DNA of 64,000 bases from Cellulophaga sp. BC115SP. Lineage in GTDB: Bacteria; Bacteroidota; Bacteroidia; Cytophagales; Spirosomataceae. The translations under genes were made by a program, and so were the position numbers. This document shows positions 18,106 to 27,102 of this stretch, in pieces. How positions within the stretch are numbered: position 1 is the stretch's first letter; each line of letters starts with the position of its first letter. The DNA lies in assembly GCF_009905545.1 (NCBI RefSeq), contig NZ_JAAALB010000001.1:124001-188000 (forward strand), written 5' to 3'. The notes below the pieces were generated by a model that saw only the letters and a program-made list of their open reading frames with translations, was not told the DNA's origin and searched no databases.

Positions 18106-18714
18106 ATGGCAAAAAAATTGAACATTTTTCAGAAAATTAAAAATAAAGCGAAAAGTTCACTGAATATGGAAAATAAAGAGGAATTACAGGCGGAAGAACA
18201 AGTTTTACAACAAGATACTGACAATCAGACAGTCGGAACAGAAGAGAATACTTCAGAAGTAGAAAATAAAGAAGCAAGTCAATTAGAGAATTTGTCCATC
18301 GAATTGGCAGAGTTGAAAGATAAATATATCAGATTATATTCTGACTTTGATAACTTCCGTAAGCGTACAGCGAAAGAAAAATTGGATATGATTCAATCTG
18401 CTTCGGAAGGAGTTATCAGAGATATTCTTCCAGTGGTTGACGATATCGAAAGAGCCGTTGCTAATGCGCAAGAAGGCGAAATTTCGGAAGGTGTTACTTT
18501 GATTTTCAATAAGCTAAATCATGCGCTTACGAGCAAAGGCTTGAAGCCAATGGACGCAAAAGGCGATGTATTTAATCCAGATTTACATGAAGCTATTACT
18601 CAATTCCCTTCTCCTACTGAGGAAGACAAAGGTAAAGTATTCGATGTAATCGAAAAAGGATATTACCTCAACGACAAGGTAATTAGATTTGCAAAAGTTG
18701 TAGTGGCTAACTAA
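18106..18714 (+). CDS. grpE: nucleotide exchange factor GrpE
   Basis: The 202-residue protein has an acidic, low-complexity N-terminus (1-65) followed by a long coiled coil and the GrpE signature (LKDKYIRLYSDFDNFRKRTA, then DILPVVDDIERA, and a C-terminal beta domain with GYYLNDKVIRFAKVVV). GrpE releases ADP from DnaK in the chaperone cycle. It is followed 48 bp later by dnaJ; dnaK is not in the window. The ATG at 18106 is chosen over the overlapping out-of-frame ATG at 18101. A palindrome in the leader suggests repressor control. Confidence 0.97.
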   Translation: MAKKLNIFQKIKNKAKSSLNMENKEELQAEEQVLQQDTDNQTVGTEENTSEVENKEASQLENLSIELAELKDKYIRLYSDFDNFRKRTAKEKLDMIQSASEGVIRDILPVVDDIERAVANAQEGEISEGVTLIFNKLNHALTSKGLKPMDAKGDVFNPDLHEAITQFPSPTEEDKGKVFDVIEKGYYLNDKVIRFAKVVVAN

Positions 18715-18726
18715 CATATCATGACA

Positions 18727-18745
18727 TAATGCCACTGTGGCATTA
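18727..18745. promoter_or_regulatory. heat-shock operator candidate, site 2
   Basis: TAATGCCA-CTG-TGGCATTA is a perfect 8-bp inverted repeat in the grpE-dnaJ gap. It shares the TGCCA-N3-TGGCA core with the site upstream of grpE. Confidence 0.55.
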
Positions 18746-18762
18746 TTATCTATTATAAAATC

Positions 18763-19917
18763 ATGGCAAAAAGAGATTATTATGAGGTACTTGGCGTAAG
18801 CAAAACTGCCAGCGATGACGAAATCAAAAAAGCGTATCGTAAGCTTGCGATTAAGTATCACCCAGATAAAAACCCAGGCGATAAGCAGGCTGAAGAAAGC
18901 TTCAAAGAGGCTGCTGAGGCGTATGAAGTATTATCAAATCAACAAAAACGTCAGCAATACGACCGTTTCGGACACGCAGGTATGGGTGGTGCCGCAGGTG
19001 GTGGTGGCGCTTATGGTGGCGGTATGAACATGGAAGATATCTTCAGTCAGTTTGGAGATATTTTTGGTGATGGCAGTCCATTTGGCAATATGTTTGGCGG
19101 TGGAGGCGGCGGTGGTCGCCGAGTACGTAAAGGTTCTGACCTTCGTATTAAGTTAAAATTAAACCTTGAAGAAGTAGCGAATGGTGTTGAGAAAAAAATC
19201 AAGGTAAAACGCCACGTGACTTGTAAAGCTTGTACTGGTAATGGTGCCAAAAATGGTACAGAAGTACAAGGTTGTCAAACTTGTGGAGGCTCAGGTCAGG
19301 TTCGCCGTGTTCAACAAACCATGTTAGGACAAATGGTAACTACCTCTACTTGTCCTACTTGTAATGGCGAAGGCAAGATGATTAAAACTCGTTGCGAGGT
19401 TTGTTTTGGTGAAGGTCGTGTACTTGAAGAAGAAATCATTCCAATCAAAATTCCTGCTGGTGTAGCCGAAGGTATGCAGTTGTCTATGGGTGGCAAAGGT
19501 AACGTGCCTCCTCGCGGTGGTGTAGCAGGTGATTTGTTGATTGTAATCGAAGAAGAGCCTCACGAAATTTTACACCGCGATGGTAACAATGTCATTTATG
19601 AATTGTATCTCAACTTTGCTGATGCAGCATTAGGTACTTCTGTAGAAGTTCCAACGATCGGAGGTAAAGCCCGTATATCAGTTGAAGCAGGTACTCAAGG
19701 GGGTAAAATTTTACGTCTAAAAGGAAAAGGTATCAAAGAAATCAATGGATATGGTACAGGTGATCAACTTATCCATGTGAATATTTGGACCCCGAAAACA
19801 CTGAGTAAAGAGGAAACAGATATTCTTGAAAAATTAAAAAATTCACCAAACTTTGCACCAAAGCCAAGTAAAGGTGAAAAATCTTTCTTCGAAAAAATGA
19901 AAGACTTTTTTAATTAA
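18763..19917 (+). CDS. dnaJ: chaperone DnaJ
   Basis: The 384-residue protein has the complete type I layout: J domain with HPDKN (about 33-37), a Gly-rich and GGM-rich region (72-120), four CxxCxGxG zinc-finger motifs ([32 protein letters not shown]) and the C-terminal substrate-binding domains. It delivers unfolded clients to DnaK and stimulates its ATPase. It is co-oriented with grpE across 48 bp that contain a palindrome, and is closed by a strong terminator. Confidence 0.98.
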   Translation: MAKRDYYEVLGVSKTASDDEIKKAYRKLAIKYHPDKNPGDKQAEESFKEAAEAYEVLSNQQKRQQYDRFGHAGMGGAAGGGGAYGGGMNMEDIFSQFGDIFGDGSPFGNMFGGGGGGGRRVRKGSDLRIKLKLNLEEVANGVEKKIKVKRHVTCKACTGNGAKNGTEVQGCQTCGGSGQVRRVQQTMLGQMVTTSTCPTCNGEGKMIKTRCEVCFGEGRVLEEEIIPIKIPAGVAEGMQLSMGGKGNVPPRGGVAGDLLIVIEEEPHEILHRDGNNVIYELYLNFADAALGTSVEVPTIGGKARISVEAGTQGGKILRLKGKGIKEINGYGTGDQLIHVNIWTPKTLSKEETDILEKLKNSPNFAPKPSKGEKSFFEKMKDFFN

Positions 19918-19935
19918 TCGATAAGTTTTTAAAAA

Positions 19936-19975
19936 AAAGGGTTCAATAACAAATCTGTTGTTGAACCCTTTTTCG
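19936..19975 (+). terminator. intrinsic terminator of grpE-dnaJ
   Basis: AAAGGGTTCAATAACA pairs with TGTTGTTGAACCCTTT (one wobble) around a 4-nt loop, followed by T residues. Confidence 0.85.
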
Positions 19976-20026
19976 TTGCTACTAACCACGTAAAACAATA
20001 AGCGATATAATACAACCTTAAGCATC

Positions 20027-20070
20027 AAAAAAAGCGTGATTTAGCTTTAACACTAAATCACGCTTTTTAT
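20027..20070 (-). terminator. terminator of the DUF2723 gene
   Basis: AAGCGTGATTTAG (with A-run) pairs with CTAAATCACGCTT (with T-run) around an 8-nt loop. It lies 78 bp beyond the minus-strand stop codon. Confidence 0.75.
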
Positions 20071-20147
20071 ATCAATTCTACTATATAATTTTTAGATAAA
20101 ATTCTGACTTGCAAACTTTTAAACTAAAATTTAATACTCAAACATAA

Positions 20148-23117
20148 CTATGAGCTAGCTCTTTGCAACTGACTATTGAACATTTGTTCATATTTTGCTG
20201 CTTCAGGCATTTTAGCTTCTTTCAAGCCATTTACGATAATTTGCATTTCGTACAAGGCTGTCTGAATCTCTCTAGTATCGCTACCACGACGTTCAGTCAA
20301 GTAATATTCTAGAGCTTTATTATTACGATTCATCATGGTATCTGCAATTTGAAGAGCCGTTTTCTTATCTCCAACCGCCAAGTATAAGGCTACATAATTA
20401 GCACTCAACTGATCATAAGGAATAGTCTTGTCAGGCATTACCTTCATTTCATAATCCAATGCTTGTTTTGCTTTTTGTAATTTACCTTCACGTACCAATT
20501 GGTCTACCAATCTTAAGAAGCTCAAGCGAGCTGTAACTACTGGTACTTCCAAATAGAAGTCTGAATGATAATACGTTTGAGGATTATCCAAATCACGCCA
20601 AGCCATTTTGGTGGTCATGTTGTTATACATGATATCTGTATTCACGAAACCGTCTTTAGCACCAGGAACCTTGAATGGCATCAAACGATACGCATAACCT
20701 TCCAACTGCATAAACTCTTTCATATTCAAATAGCTACTGCTTGCCAATGTTGTTGCAAAGTAAATTGGGCGTTTCCAACCCTGAGCAGCATTCTGTGCAA
20801 TAATGTCTAATTGAATCAATTCAGGTTTCATAATACCACCTTTACCCACATTCCAGCTAATTTGATCTGTCAAGAACGGATCCATTTCTTTTGGAACAAT
20901 ACCTGATTTTTTCACTTGATCTACATTCACAGGAAGGAATACAGTTTCTGAAGGCATTGTATTAATCATAGAACCATCTTGCAATGGAACTTTAATCGCT
21001 GGATTATCATCCTTCACCAACTTCATATATTCTTGCAAATTGATACCTGTTTTTACATTAGGGTTTTCGTAGAACAAGATTTGGTCATTTACACCTTCTA
21101 AGAAACGATCTTTTGTCAAAGAAATCGGTAAAGCTTGAGACTCGTAAGTCTTACGTTTCATTTGGTCAATGTACCAATCAGTACCCAACAACGACAAGTT
21201 ACATACTCGCACGTCTGTACGGAAACCTTCCACCTCTTGAACATACCATAATGGGAACGTATCGTTGTCACCTCCCGTAAATAATATAGCATTTGGCGCA
21301 CAAGAGTTCAACATATTTCTTGCGAAATCTACTTGGTGATAACGATGATTTCTATCGTGGTCATCCCAGTTTTGCTGAATCAATATCACAGGAACAATCG
21401 CAGAAAGTGCTGTTGCAGCAATACCACTCGAAGCTCCATTTTTAAAGAATTTCGACAACCATTCTGCTAATTGCATTACCCCCAAACCAATCCAGATAGC
21501 AAAGAAATAGAACGAACCTACATAAATATAGTCACGTTCACGTGGTTCTGTTGGCGGTGAGTTTAGGAATACAACCAATGCCAAACCTGTCAGTAAGAAC
21601 ATTAGAATTGTTACCAAGAAATCTTTTTCGTTTTTACGATATAAAAGATAGAAACCTAATAGTCCTAAAATTAAAGGAAGATAGAAGTAATTATTTCTTG
21701 CTTTGTTAGTAGCCAAAAGCTCTGGTAAAGCTCCTTTTCTGGTATAGTCAATTACTCCAGCATCTTGAATGTCGCTTTCGCGTCCTACAAAGTTCCACAG
21801 CAAATAACGCATATACATGTGTCCCATTTGATGCGAGAACATGAATTTTAAGTTATCCCCAAAGCTCGGTTTTTGTCCTTCTGGAATACCCAACATTTCT
21901 CGATATAATTCAACGTGTTGTGGTGAACTAGAATAGATACGTGGGAAAAGCATCTGACCATCTTTTGAATACGTTACTTTTTGCTTGTGGTCATATACCA
22001 CATATTTGCCATCCTGCATTTTGTAAACAGGAGCTCCTTGCTCTACACTTTCAACCTCTGCTGTATAGATAGGGCCAAACAACAATGAACGGTCTCCATA
22101 TTGCTCACGACGCAAATATTTCAAGAAGTTGAGGATATTACTTGGGTCATTTTCGTTGATTGGTGTATTATAATTTGAACGAACTAAGGCCAAAGTATAA
22201 GACAAATAACCAATTAGTACGAATGACAACGCCAACATACCGATATTCAAATTAACCTTGTTTTTCTTCTGAGAGTAGGCAATTCCGCCCACCATAACTC
22301 CGATAAACAAAATTAAGAATACCACAACGCCAGAACCGTACGGCATTCCCATGCCATTTACCATTCCTAATTCAAAACTGAATGCAATTGATGGAAGTCC
22401 AGGGATAATTCCAGAGTTGATAACTCCTAAGATAACCAAACCCGCAAAAATAGAAGCAAACCCGCCAAGGTAAGTAGGTTTTGGATATTTTTTGAAATAG
22501 TATAACAACGCTAACGCTGGAACAGTAACCAAGTTCAATAAGTGAACTCCGATTGATAAACCAACGATATAAGCAATCAAAATCAACCAACGGTTAGCCG
22601 TAACTTCATCCTCAATGATTTCCCATTTAAATGCTGCCCATACTACCAAAGCTGTAAAGAATGATGACATAGCATATACTTCGGCCTCTACTGCAGAGAA
22701 CCAGAACGTATCTGAAAAAGCATAAGCTAATGAACCAACAACACCTGAGCTTAACAAAATAAGTGCTTCGTTGAAAGTAAGTTCTTCAAATCGCTTGTTA
22801 AGAACTTTTCTACCAATCAACACAATAGTCCAGTGCATAAACAAAATAGTCAAGGCACTCGAAACTACCGATAACATGTTTACCCAATAGGCTACCTGCA
22901 ATACATCACCTGCTGCAAAAAGGGAAAATAATCGACCCAACAAGAGGAATAATGGTGCCCCAGGAGGGTGTGGAACTTGAAGCTTGTAAGCACAAGCAAT
23001 GAATTCACCGCAATCCCAGAAAGAAGCTGTTCTTTCTACAGTTGCAGCGAATACAATTAATGAAATAACAAAAACGGCCCAACCAACTAAGTCGTTAATC
23101 TTTTTAAAGTTGTTCAT
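20148..23117 (-). CDS. DUF2723 integral membrane protein (TMEM260-like, putative glycosyltransferase)
   Basis: The 989-residue protein opens with DUF2723 signatures: FAATVERTASFWDCGEFIA (about 22-40) and LQVPHPPGAPLFLLLGRL (about 46-63). About a dozen TM helices follow to residue 570, then a large soluble C-terminal region with the GGDNDTFPLWYVQEVEGFR motif (about 615) and tail helices resembling TPR. The human relative TMEM260 is an O-mannosyltransferase using lipid-linked sugar, so a role in protein or surface glycosylation is plausible; direct evidence is absent. Families of this kind are widespread in Bacteroidota. It is monocistronic here, with its own terminator and a TATTTTTG -7-like element at 23201-23208. 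Confidence 0.85.
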   Translation of the reverse strand: MNNFKKINDLVGWAVFVISLIVFAATVERTASFWDCGEFIACAYKLQVPHPPGAPLFLLLGRLFSLFAAGDVLQVAYWVNMLSVVSSALTILFMHWTIVLIGRKVLNKRFEELTFNEALILLSSGVVGSLAYAFSDTFWFSAVEAEVYAMSSFFTALVVWAAFKWEIIEDEVTANRWLILIAYIVGLSIGVHLLNLVTVPALALLYYFKKYPKPTYLGGFASIFAGLVILGVINSGIIPGLPSIAFSFELGMVNGMGMPYGSGVVVFLILFIGVMVGGIAYSQKKNKVNLNIGMLALSFVLIGYLSYTLALVRSNYNTPINENDPSNILNFLKYLRREQYGDRSLLFGPIYTAEVESVEQGAPVYKMQDGKYVVYDHKQKVTYSKDGQMLFPRIYSSSPQHVELYREMLGIPEGQKPSFGDNLKFMFSHQMGHMYMRYLLWNFVGRESDIQDAGVIDYTRKGALPELLATNKARNNYFYLPLILGLLGFYLLYRKNEKDFLVTILMFLLTGLALVVFLNSPPTEPRERDYIYVGSFYFFAIWIGLGVMQLAEWLSKFFKNGASSGIAATALSAIVPVILIQQNWDDHDRNHRYHQVDFARNMLNSCAPNAILFTGGDNDTFPLWYVQEVEGFRTDVRVCNLSLLGTDWYIDQMKRKTYESQALPISLTKDRFLEGVNDQILFYENPNVKTGINLQEYMKLVKDDNPAIKVPLQDGSMINTMPSETVFLPVNVDQVKKSGIVPKEMDPFLTDQISWNVGKGGIMKPELIQLDIIAQNAAQGWKRPIYFATTLASSSYLNMKEFMQLEGYAYRLMPFKVPGAKDGFVNTDIMYNNMTTKMAWRDLDNPQTYYHSDFYLEVPVVTARLSFLRLVDQLVREGKLQKAKQALDYEMKVMPDKTIPYDQLSANYVALYLAVGDKKTALQIADTMMNRNNKALEYYLTERRGSDTREIQTALYEMQIIVNGLKEAKMPEAAKYEQMFNSQLQRASS

Positions 23118-23341
23118 TAGGAGATACTTTATCTGTTTTAGAGTCTATGAATACTGTATCCGACAGTATTGTGCAAACGGAATATTTCGCCTTTCAAAGT
23201 CAAAAATAGCAAAATAGGCCGGTGTATTTACTTTTAGTTTAGTTAAAATGTGTTAAAATGACTGTTTAATGTCAGCTTTTCCAAAAGAAATGATTAACTG
23301 AAGTGGCTCATTATTCAATTATTTCAACCGTCTAAACAACA

Positions 23342-23375
23342 AAAGACCTCACAGAGAGTTGTCTGTGAGGTCTTT
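23342..23375 (-). terminator. terminator of pheS
   Basis: AAAGACCTCACAGA pairs perfectly with TCTGTGAGGTCTTT around a 6-nt loop, 11 bp past the pheS stop. Confidence 0.85.
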
Positions 23376-23385
23376 CTGAAGACAT

Positions 23386-24423
23386 TTAGACACCTTCAAA
23401 CTGGCGCAGGAATCGTACGTCGTTCTCGGTAAATAATCTTAAGTCTTTAATACCATATTTTAGCATGGTGATACGTTCGATACCCATCCCAAAAGCAAAA
23501 CCTGTATATTCTTTCGAATCGATACCACAGTTTTCTAATACATTAGGATCTACCATACCCGAACCAGCAATTTCTACCCATCCAGTGTATTTACAAACGT
23601 TACAACCAACTCCTTTACAAATCAAGCAAGAAATATCGATTTCGGCTGAAGGCTCTGTAAAAGGGAAATATGAAGGACGATAACGTACTTTTGTATCTTT
23701 ACCGAACATTTCTTTGGCAAAGTGATAAAGTGTATCTTTCAGGTCTTTAAAACCAACATTTTTATCAATATATAAACCTTCTACTTGATGAAACAAACAG
23801 TGTGCACGTGCCGAAATAGCTTCGTTACGATATACACGGCCTGGCATAATCGAGCGTAATGGAGGTTGCTTTTGCTGCATCAAACGAATCTGTACGTTTG
23901 ATGTATGTGTACGCAACAATACATCATCTGCTACATTTCCACCTTTTTTCTCAATAAAGAAAGTATCTTGCATCTCACGAGCAGGGTGATTTTCTGCAAA
24001 ATTTAAGGCTGTAAAATTATAGAAATCAGTTTCGATTTCAGGACCGTCAGAAACGTTGAAGCCCATTTTCTCGAAGATTTCGATAATTCTTGCACGAACT
24101 ACATTCAATGGATGCAAAGTACCATTCTCTTGAGGAACAACAGGCAATGTCAAGTCAAACTCAATACTAACTGCATTCTCAGAAGAAGCCTCAAGCAAAG
24201 CTTGCATCTCGTTAAATTTGTTCTGAGCAAAGTCTTTGAGACCATTCAATTGCTGACCAATTTCTCTACGCTGTTCGGCTGCTACATTTTTTAGTCCATC
24301 GAAAAGCTCGCCAATAACACTCTTACGCCCTACGTATCCTATGCGGAATGCTTCTAGCTGGTCTTTGTTTTCAATCACGAAAGCATCAACCTGCTGATGT
24401 ATTTCTTGAATTTTCTCTTGCAT
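23386..24423 (-). CDS. pheS: phenylalanyl-tRNA synthetase alpha subunit
   Basis: The 345-residue protein shows the PheS layout: N-terminal coiled coil (1-85), then the class II catalytic core with motif 2 (GRVYRNEAISARAHCLFHQVEGLYI) and motif 3 near the C-terminus (GFAFGMGIERITMLKYGI). It forms the alpha2beta2 enzyme with PheT, charging tRNA-Phe. pheT is not adjacent, which is common in this phylum. An 86-nt leader is implied by a TTG-N16-TAATTTTG promoter upstream. Confidence 0.97.
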   Translation of the reverse strand: MQEKIQEIHQQVDAFVIENKDQLEAFRIGYVGRKSVIGELFDGLKNVAAEQRREIGQQLNGLKDFAQNKFNEMQALLEASSENAVSIEFDLTLPVVPQENGTLHPLNVVRARIIEIFEKMGFNVSDGPEIETDFYNFTALNFAENHPAREMQDTFFIEKKGGNVADDVLLRTHTSNVQIRLMQQKQPPLRSIMPGRVYRNEAISARAHCLFHQVEGLYIDKNVGFKDLKDTLYHFAKEMFGKDTKVRYRPSYFPFTEPSAEIDISCLICKGVGCNVCKYTGWVEIAGSGMVDPNVLENCGIDSKEYTGFAFGMGIERITMLKYGIKDLRLFTENDVRFLRQFEGV

Positions 24424-24515
24424 TTATTCTAAATATCTTAAGTAAATGGCTTTGTTCGAATCCCAAAATCTTGAATCTGCATCGCTAATTGATTCAAGCC
24501 AGTACAATGGGTCTG

Positions 24516-24542
24516 CAAAATTAATAATTTAAGCCGAAGCAA
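24516..24542 (-). promoter_or_regulatory. candidate pheS promoter
   Basis: On the minus strand TAATTTTG (24516-24523) is preceded 16 bp upstream by TTG (24540-24542). The spacing is slightly short. Confidence 0.35.
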
Positions 24543-24637
24543 CGAGGTTTTAATAGGAGGTTTTTCGAAAATGTCAATAGAAGTTATGAGTAGCGAAGCA
24601 TTCGTGTTCTGAAATAAATTAAAATTAGATGAATCTT

Positions 24638-24961
24638 CTATTGCTTCTTCGTTTTGTCCGTATCATAGCCAACTTTTAAACGCACAGGAGGGTTATCCGA
24701 AAAATTCAGGATTGCATCTACCAGTCCTTTCACTTTTGCAAATACACTTTTCTTCTTAGCAGTAGAATCTTTCTCTTCCTCACTAAATACCAATTTTATC
24801 CTAAGTTTCTTTTTAGGATTATCCATAAATTTTTCGACTGCTAAAACTGGAGGAGCTTCCTCGGAAGCATAAATTGCTGTACCATTTCCGAGCATTGATA
24901 TACTAAAAACTAATAGGACCGTTTTAGTAAAATACTTTTTTGAAGGGAGAGCGTTCATCAT
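24638..24961 (-). CDS. small secreted protein of unknown function
   Basis: The 107-residue protein begins with two adjacent ATG codons and has a signal peptide ending around residue 33 (TAIYASEEA). The mature part is about 75 residues, Lys-rich and strongly charged, with KKKLRIKLVFSEEEKD and a C-terminal PPVRLKVGYDTDKTKKQ. The repeated KLR(I/L)K-type strands suggest a small beta structure. I do not recognise a family. It sits between dnaA and pheS in the same direction. Confidence 0.5.
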   Translation of the reverse strand: MMNALPSKKYFTKTVLLVFSISMLGNGTAIYASEEAPPVLAVEKFMDNPKKKLRIKLVFSEEEKDSTAKKKSVFAKVKGLVDAILNFSDNPPVRLKVGYDTDKTKKQ

Positions 24962-25064
24962 ATAAGTTCAATTAGGTTGAGTCGATTGAGTACGTTCTAG
25001 AGCATATTATTAACTATATAACAAATTAATCATCAATCGTCCATAAAACCAAATCATAACAAAA

Positions 25065-25102
25065 CAAAAAGCTCATCACCGAGTCTGATAATGAGCTTTT
25101 TG
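25065..25102 (-). terminator. terminator of dnaA
   Basis: CAAAAAGCTCAT pairs with ATGAGCTTTTTG around a 14-nt loop; it lies 22 bp past the dnaA stop. Confidence 0.8.
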
Positions 25103-25123
25103 TCTATGTCTTAAATTTCAATC

Positions 25124-26554
25124 TTATGCTCGAACTCTCACACGATTAAAATGCTTGTATAACTTCTGAATTCTACCTTCTACATCTTTATCAGAATCAA
25201 TGAGCACGCTGATATTTTGCACAGCATGAATAACAGTACTATGATCACGACCACCAAAATGATAACCGATAGATTTTAAAGGTAAATTGGTAAATTCCTT
25301 CATCAAATACATGGCTACCTGACGTGGAAATACAATTTCTTTTTTACGACTTTTACCTTTCAAATCAGTCATTGTGACGTCAAAATGAGCAATAATCGCA
25401 TCAAAAATATTGTCTACAGTAATTTCTTTTTCGTTATCGACTACAATGTTTTTCAAGGTAGTACGAGCCAAATCCATATCAATTTCACGACGATTCAAAG
25501 AGGCATGTGCCATCAACGAAACAATCACACCTTCTAATTCACGTACGTTGGTGTCTACACTATGAGCCAAATATTCAATAACTTCGTCTTTGATATAAAT
25601 GCCATCTGCTTGCAATTTCTTTTGAATAATGGCAATACGAGTCTCAAAATCAGGCTGTTGCAAATCTGCGGTCAAACCCCACTTAAAACGAGAAAGCAAA
25701 CGGTCTTGCATACCTGCCAAGTCACGAGGAGGGCGGTCAGAAGACATAATAATTTGCTTACCTGATTGATGCAAGTGGTTGAATATGTGGAAAAACGACT
25801 CTTGCGTTTTTTCTTTTCCTGCTAAAAACTGAACGTCATCCAAAATCAATACATCAATCTGCATATAGAAATTCGTAAATGCTTGCAAAGTATTATTACG
25901 AATCGCATTGATGAATTGATTGACAAATTTTTCAGAAGACACATACAACACAAATTTGTTAGATTGTGTGCTTTTAATATAGTTCCCTATCGCTTGAATC
26001 AAGTGTGTTTTTCCCAAACCTACTCCACCATAAATCATCAAAGGGTTAAATGACGTAACGCCAGGGCGTTGTGCCACAGCCAAACCTGCCGAGCGTCCCA
26101 AACGGTTACAATCTCCTTCTACAAAATTGTCGAACGCATAATGTGGATTTAAGTAAGAATCCAACTCCAAAGAATCCAAGTCCTTTAATTGAAATGGGCT
26201 TTCGTAAATTGTTGGCTCAGGACGTCTCTGTACTGGTGGTGGTGTAGTACTTTTCTGATTAGGTACATTTAAAGCAATAGGAGGATTCTTACGATCGCCT
26301 TTATCTACGATAATAGAATACTCAAGCATCCCCTGACGACCCAAAGTATAATCAATAGCTTTGCGTAGGGCATGTACATAATTTTCCTCAAGCCATTCAT
26401 AAAAAAACTGGCTTGGGACTTGTATGGTCAATGTGTTATGTTGAATTCGAAGAGGAACTATGGGTTCGAACCACGTCTTGAAGCTTTGTTCATTGACTTC
26501 TTGACGAATAATTTCGAGGCACTTAGCCCACACTTGCCTTGTTTCGGTTTGCAT
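25124..26554 (-). CDS. dnaA: chromosomal replication initiator DnaA
   Basis: The 476-residue protein has all four domains: domain I (1-80, WFEPIVPL), a short variable linker (95-140), the AAA+ domain with Walker A GGVGLGKTHL (about 178), Walker B LILDDVQFL (about 240) and sensor regions, and the C-terminal DNA-binding domain with GGRDHSTVIHAVQ (about 440). It binds DnaA boxes and opens oriC. It is not beside dnaN or rpmH, and I see no DnaA-box cluster in either flank, so the origin may lie elsewhere. Confidence 0.98.
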   Translation of the reverse strand: MQTETRQVWAKCLEIIRQEVNEQSFKTWFEPIVPLRIQHNTLTIQVPSQFFYEWLEENYVHALRKAIDYTLGRQGMLEYSIIVDKGDRKNPPIALNVPNQKSTTPPPVQRRPEPTIYESPFQLKDLDSLELDSYLNPHYAFDNFVEGDCNRLGRSAGLAVAQRPGVTSFNPLMIYGGVGLGKTHLIQAIGNYIKSTQSNKFVLYVSSEKFVNQFINAIRNNTLQAFTNFYMQIDVLILDDVQFLAGKEKTQESFFHIFNHLHQSGKQIIMSSDRPPRDLAGMQDRLLSRFKWGLTADLQQPDFETRIAIIQKKLQADGIYIKDEVIEYLAHSVDTNVRELEGVIVSLMAHASLNRREIDMDLARTTLKNIVVDNEKEITVDNIFDAIIAHFDVTMTDLKGKSRKKEIVFPRQVAMYLMKEFTNLPLKSIGYHFGGRDHSTVIHAVQNISVLIDSDKDVEGRIQKLYKHFNRVRVRA

Positions 26555-27102
26555 GGTTGGGGTAAATTTTTAAAATAATGGCGAAATCAGATGTCCTATA
26601 CACAAACCTCTGGTAGTTAAGCATTTAACTTTTTTGTAAAAAGCAATGACTTGTCTTGTGCCAAATCAAGCCACAAAAATAGTAAATTTTATCATCAGAA
26701 AACGCTATTGGGATGAGATAAATCATTTTTTGAACAATCTCAAAACGATTCTCCTTACTCCTTTCCTTGACTATCTTATTTGAGCAGAGGTTTTGTTTAT
26801 TTGAAAGATTTTACCGTATTTATCAAACAAAGTAAAGCCTAAATTATAAAAAAACTCAAAATACAACACACTATATTTCAGTATATTAATCAACCGTTTA
26901 ATAAGTTATTGACTATTATGTCTGTTGAGTTCTCCCCAAAATAAAGTCATTCGTTCGTGATATCTACTATAGTTTTGTTCTATAAAAAATACAATAAAAT
27001 CCTTTTGAATATCAAGTTTTGGAGATTTTTTGGTTTGATAAATCTAAGACATTACATTTGTCCAACTTTGAAAAATTAAATTATTTGAAATCTATTTTCA
27101 AT
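26555..27102. other. divergent intergenic region between dnaA and mutA
   Basis: This 548-bp AT-rich gap holds no gene. TATTTTTG on the minus strand (26674-26681) and TAGTTTTG on the plus strand (26970-26977) are candidate -7 elements for dnaA and mutA. I see no TTATCCACA-type DnaA box, direct-repeat array or hairpin of note. Confidence 0.45.

Noticed and set aside
24449-24470. GTTCGAATCC string resembling a tRNA T-loop
   Set aside because: No matching T-stem, acceptor stem or D/anticodon arms can be built around it.
26555-27102. dnaA-mutA gap as possible oriC
   Set aside because: No cluster of DnaA boxes or AT-rich direct repeats typical of an unwinding element is visible.
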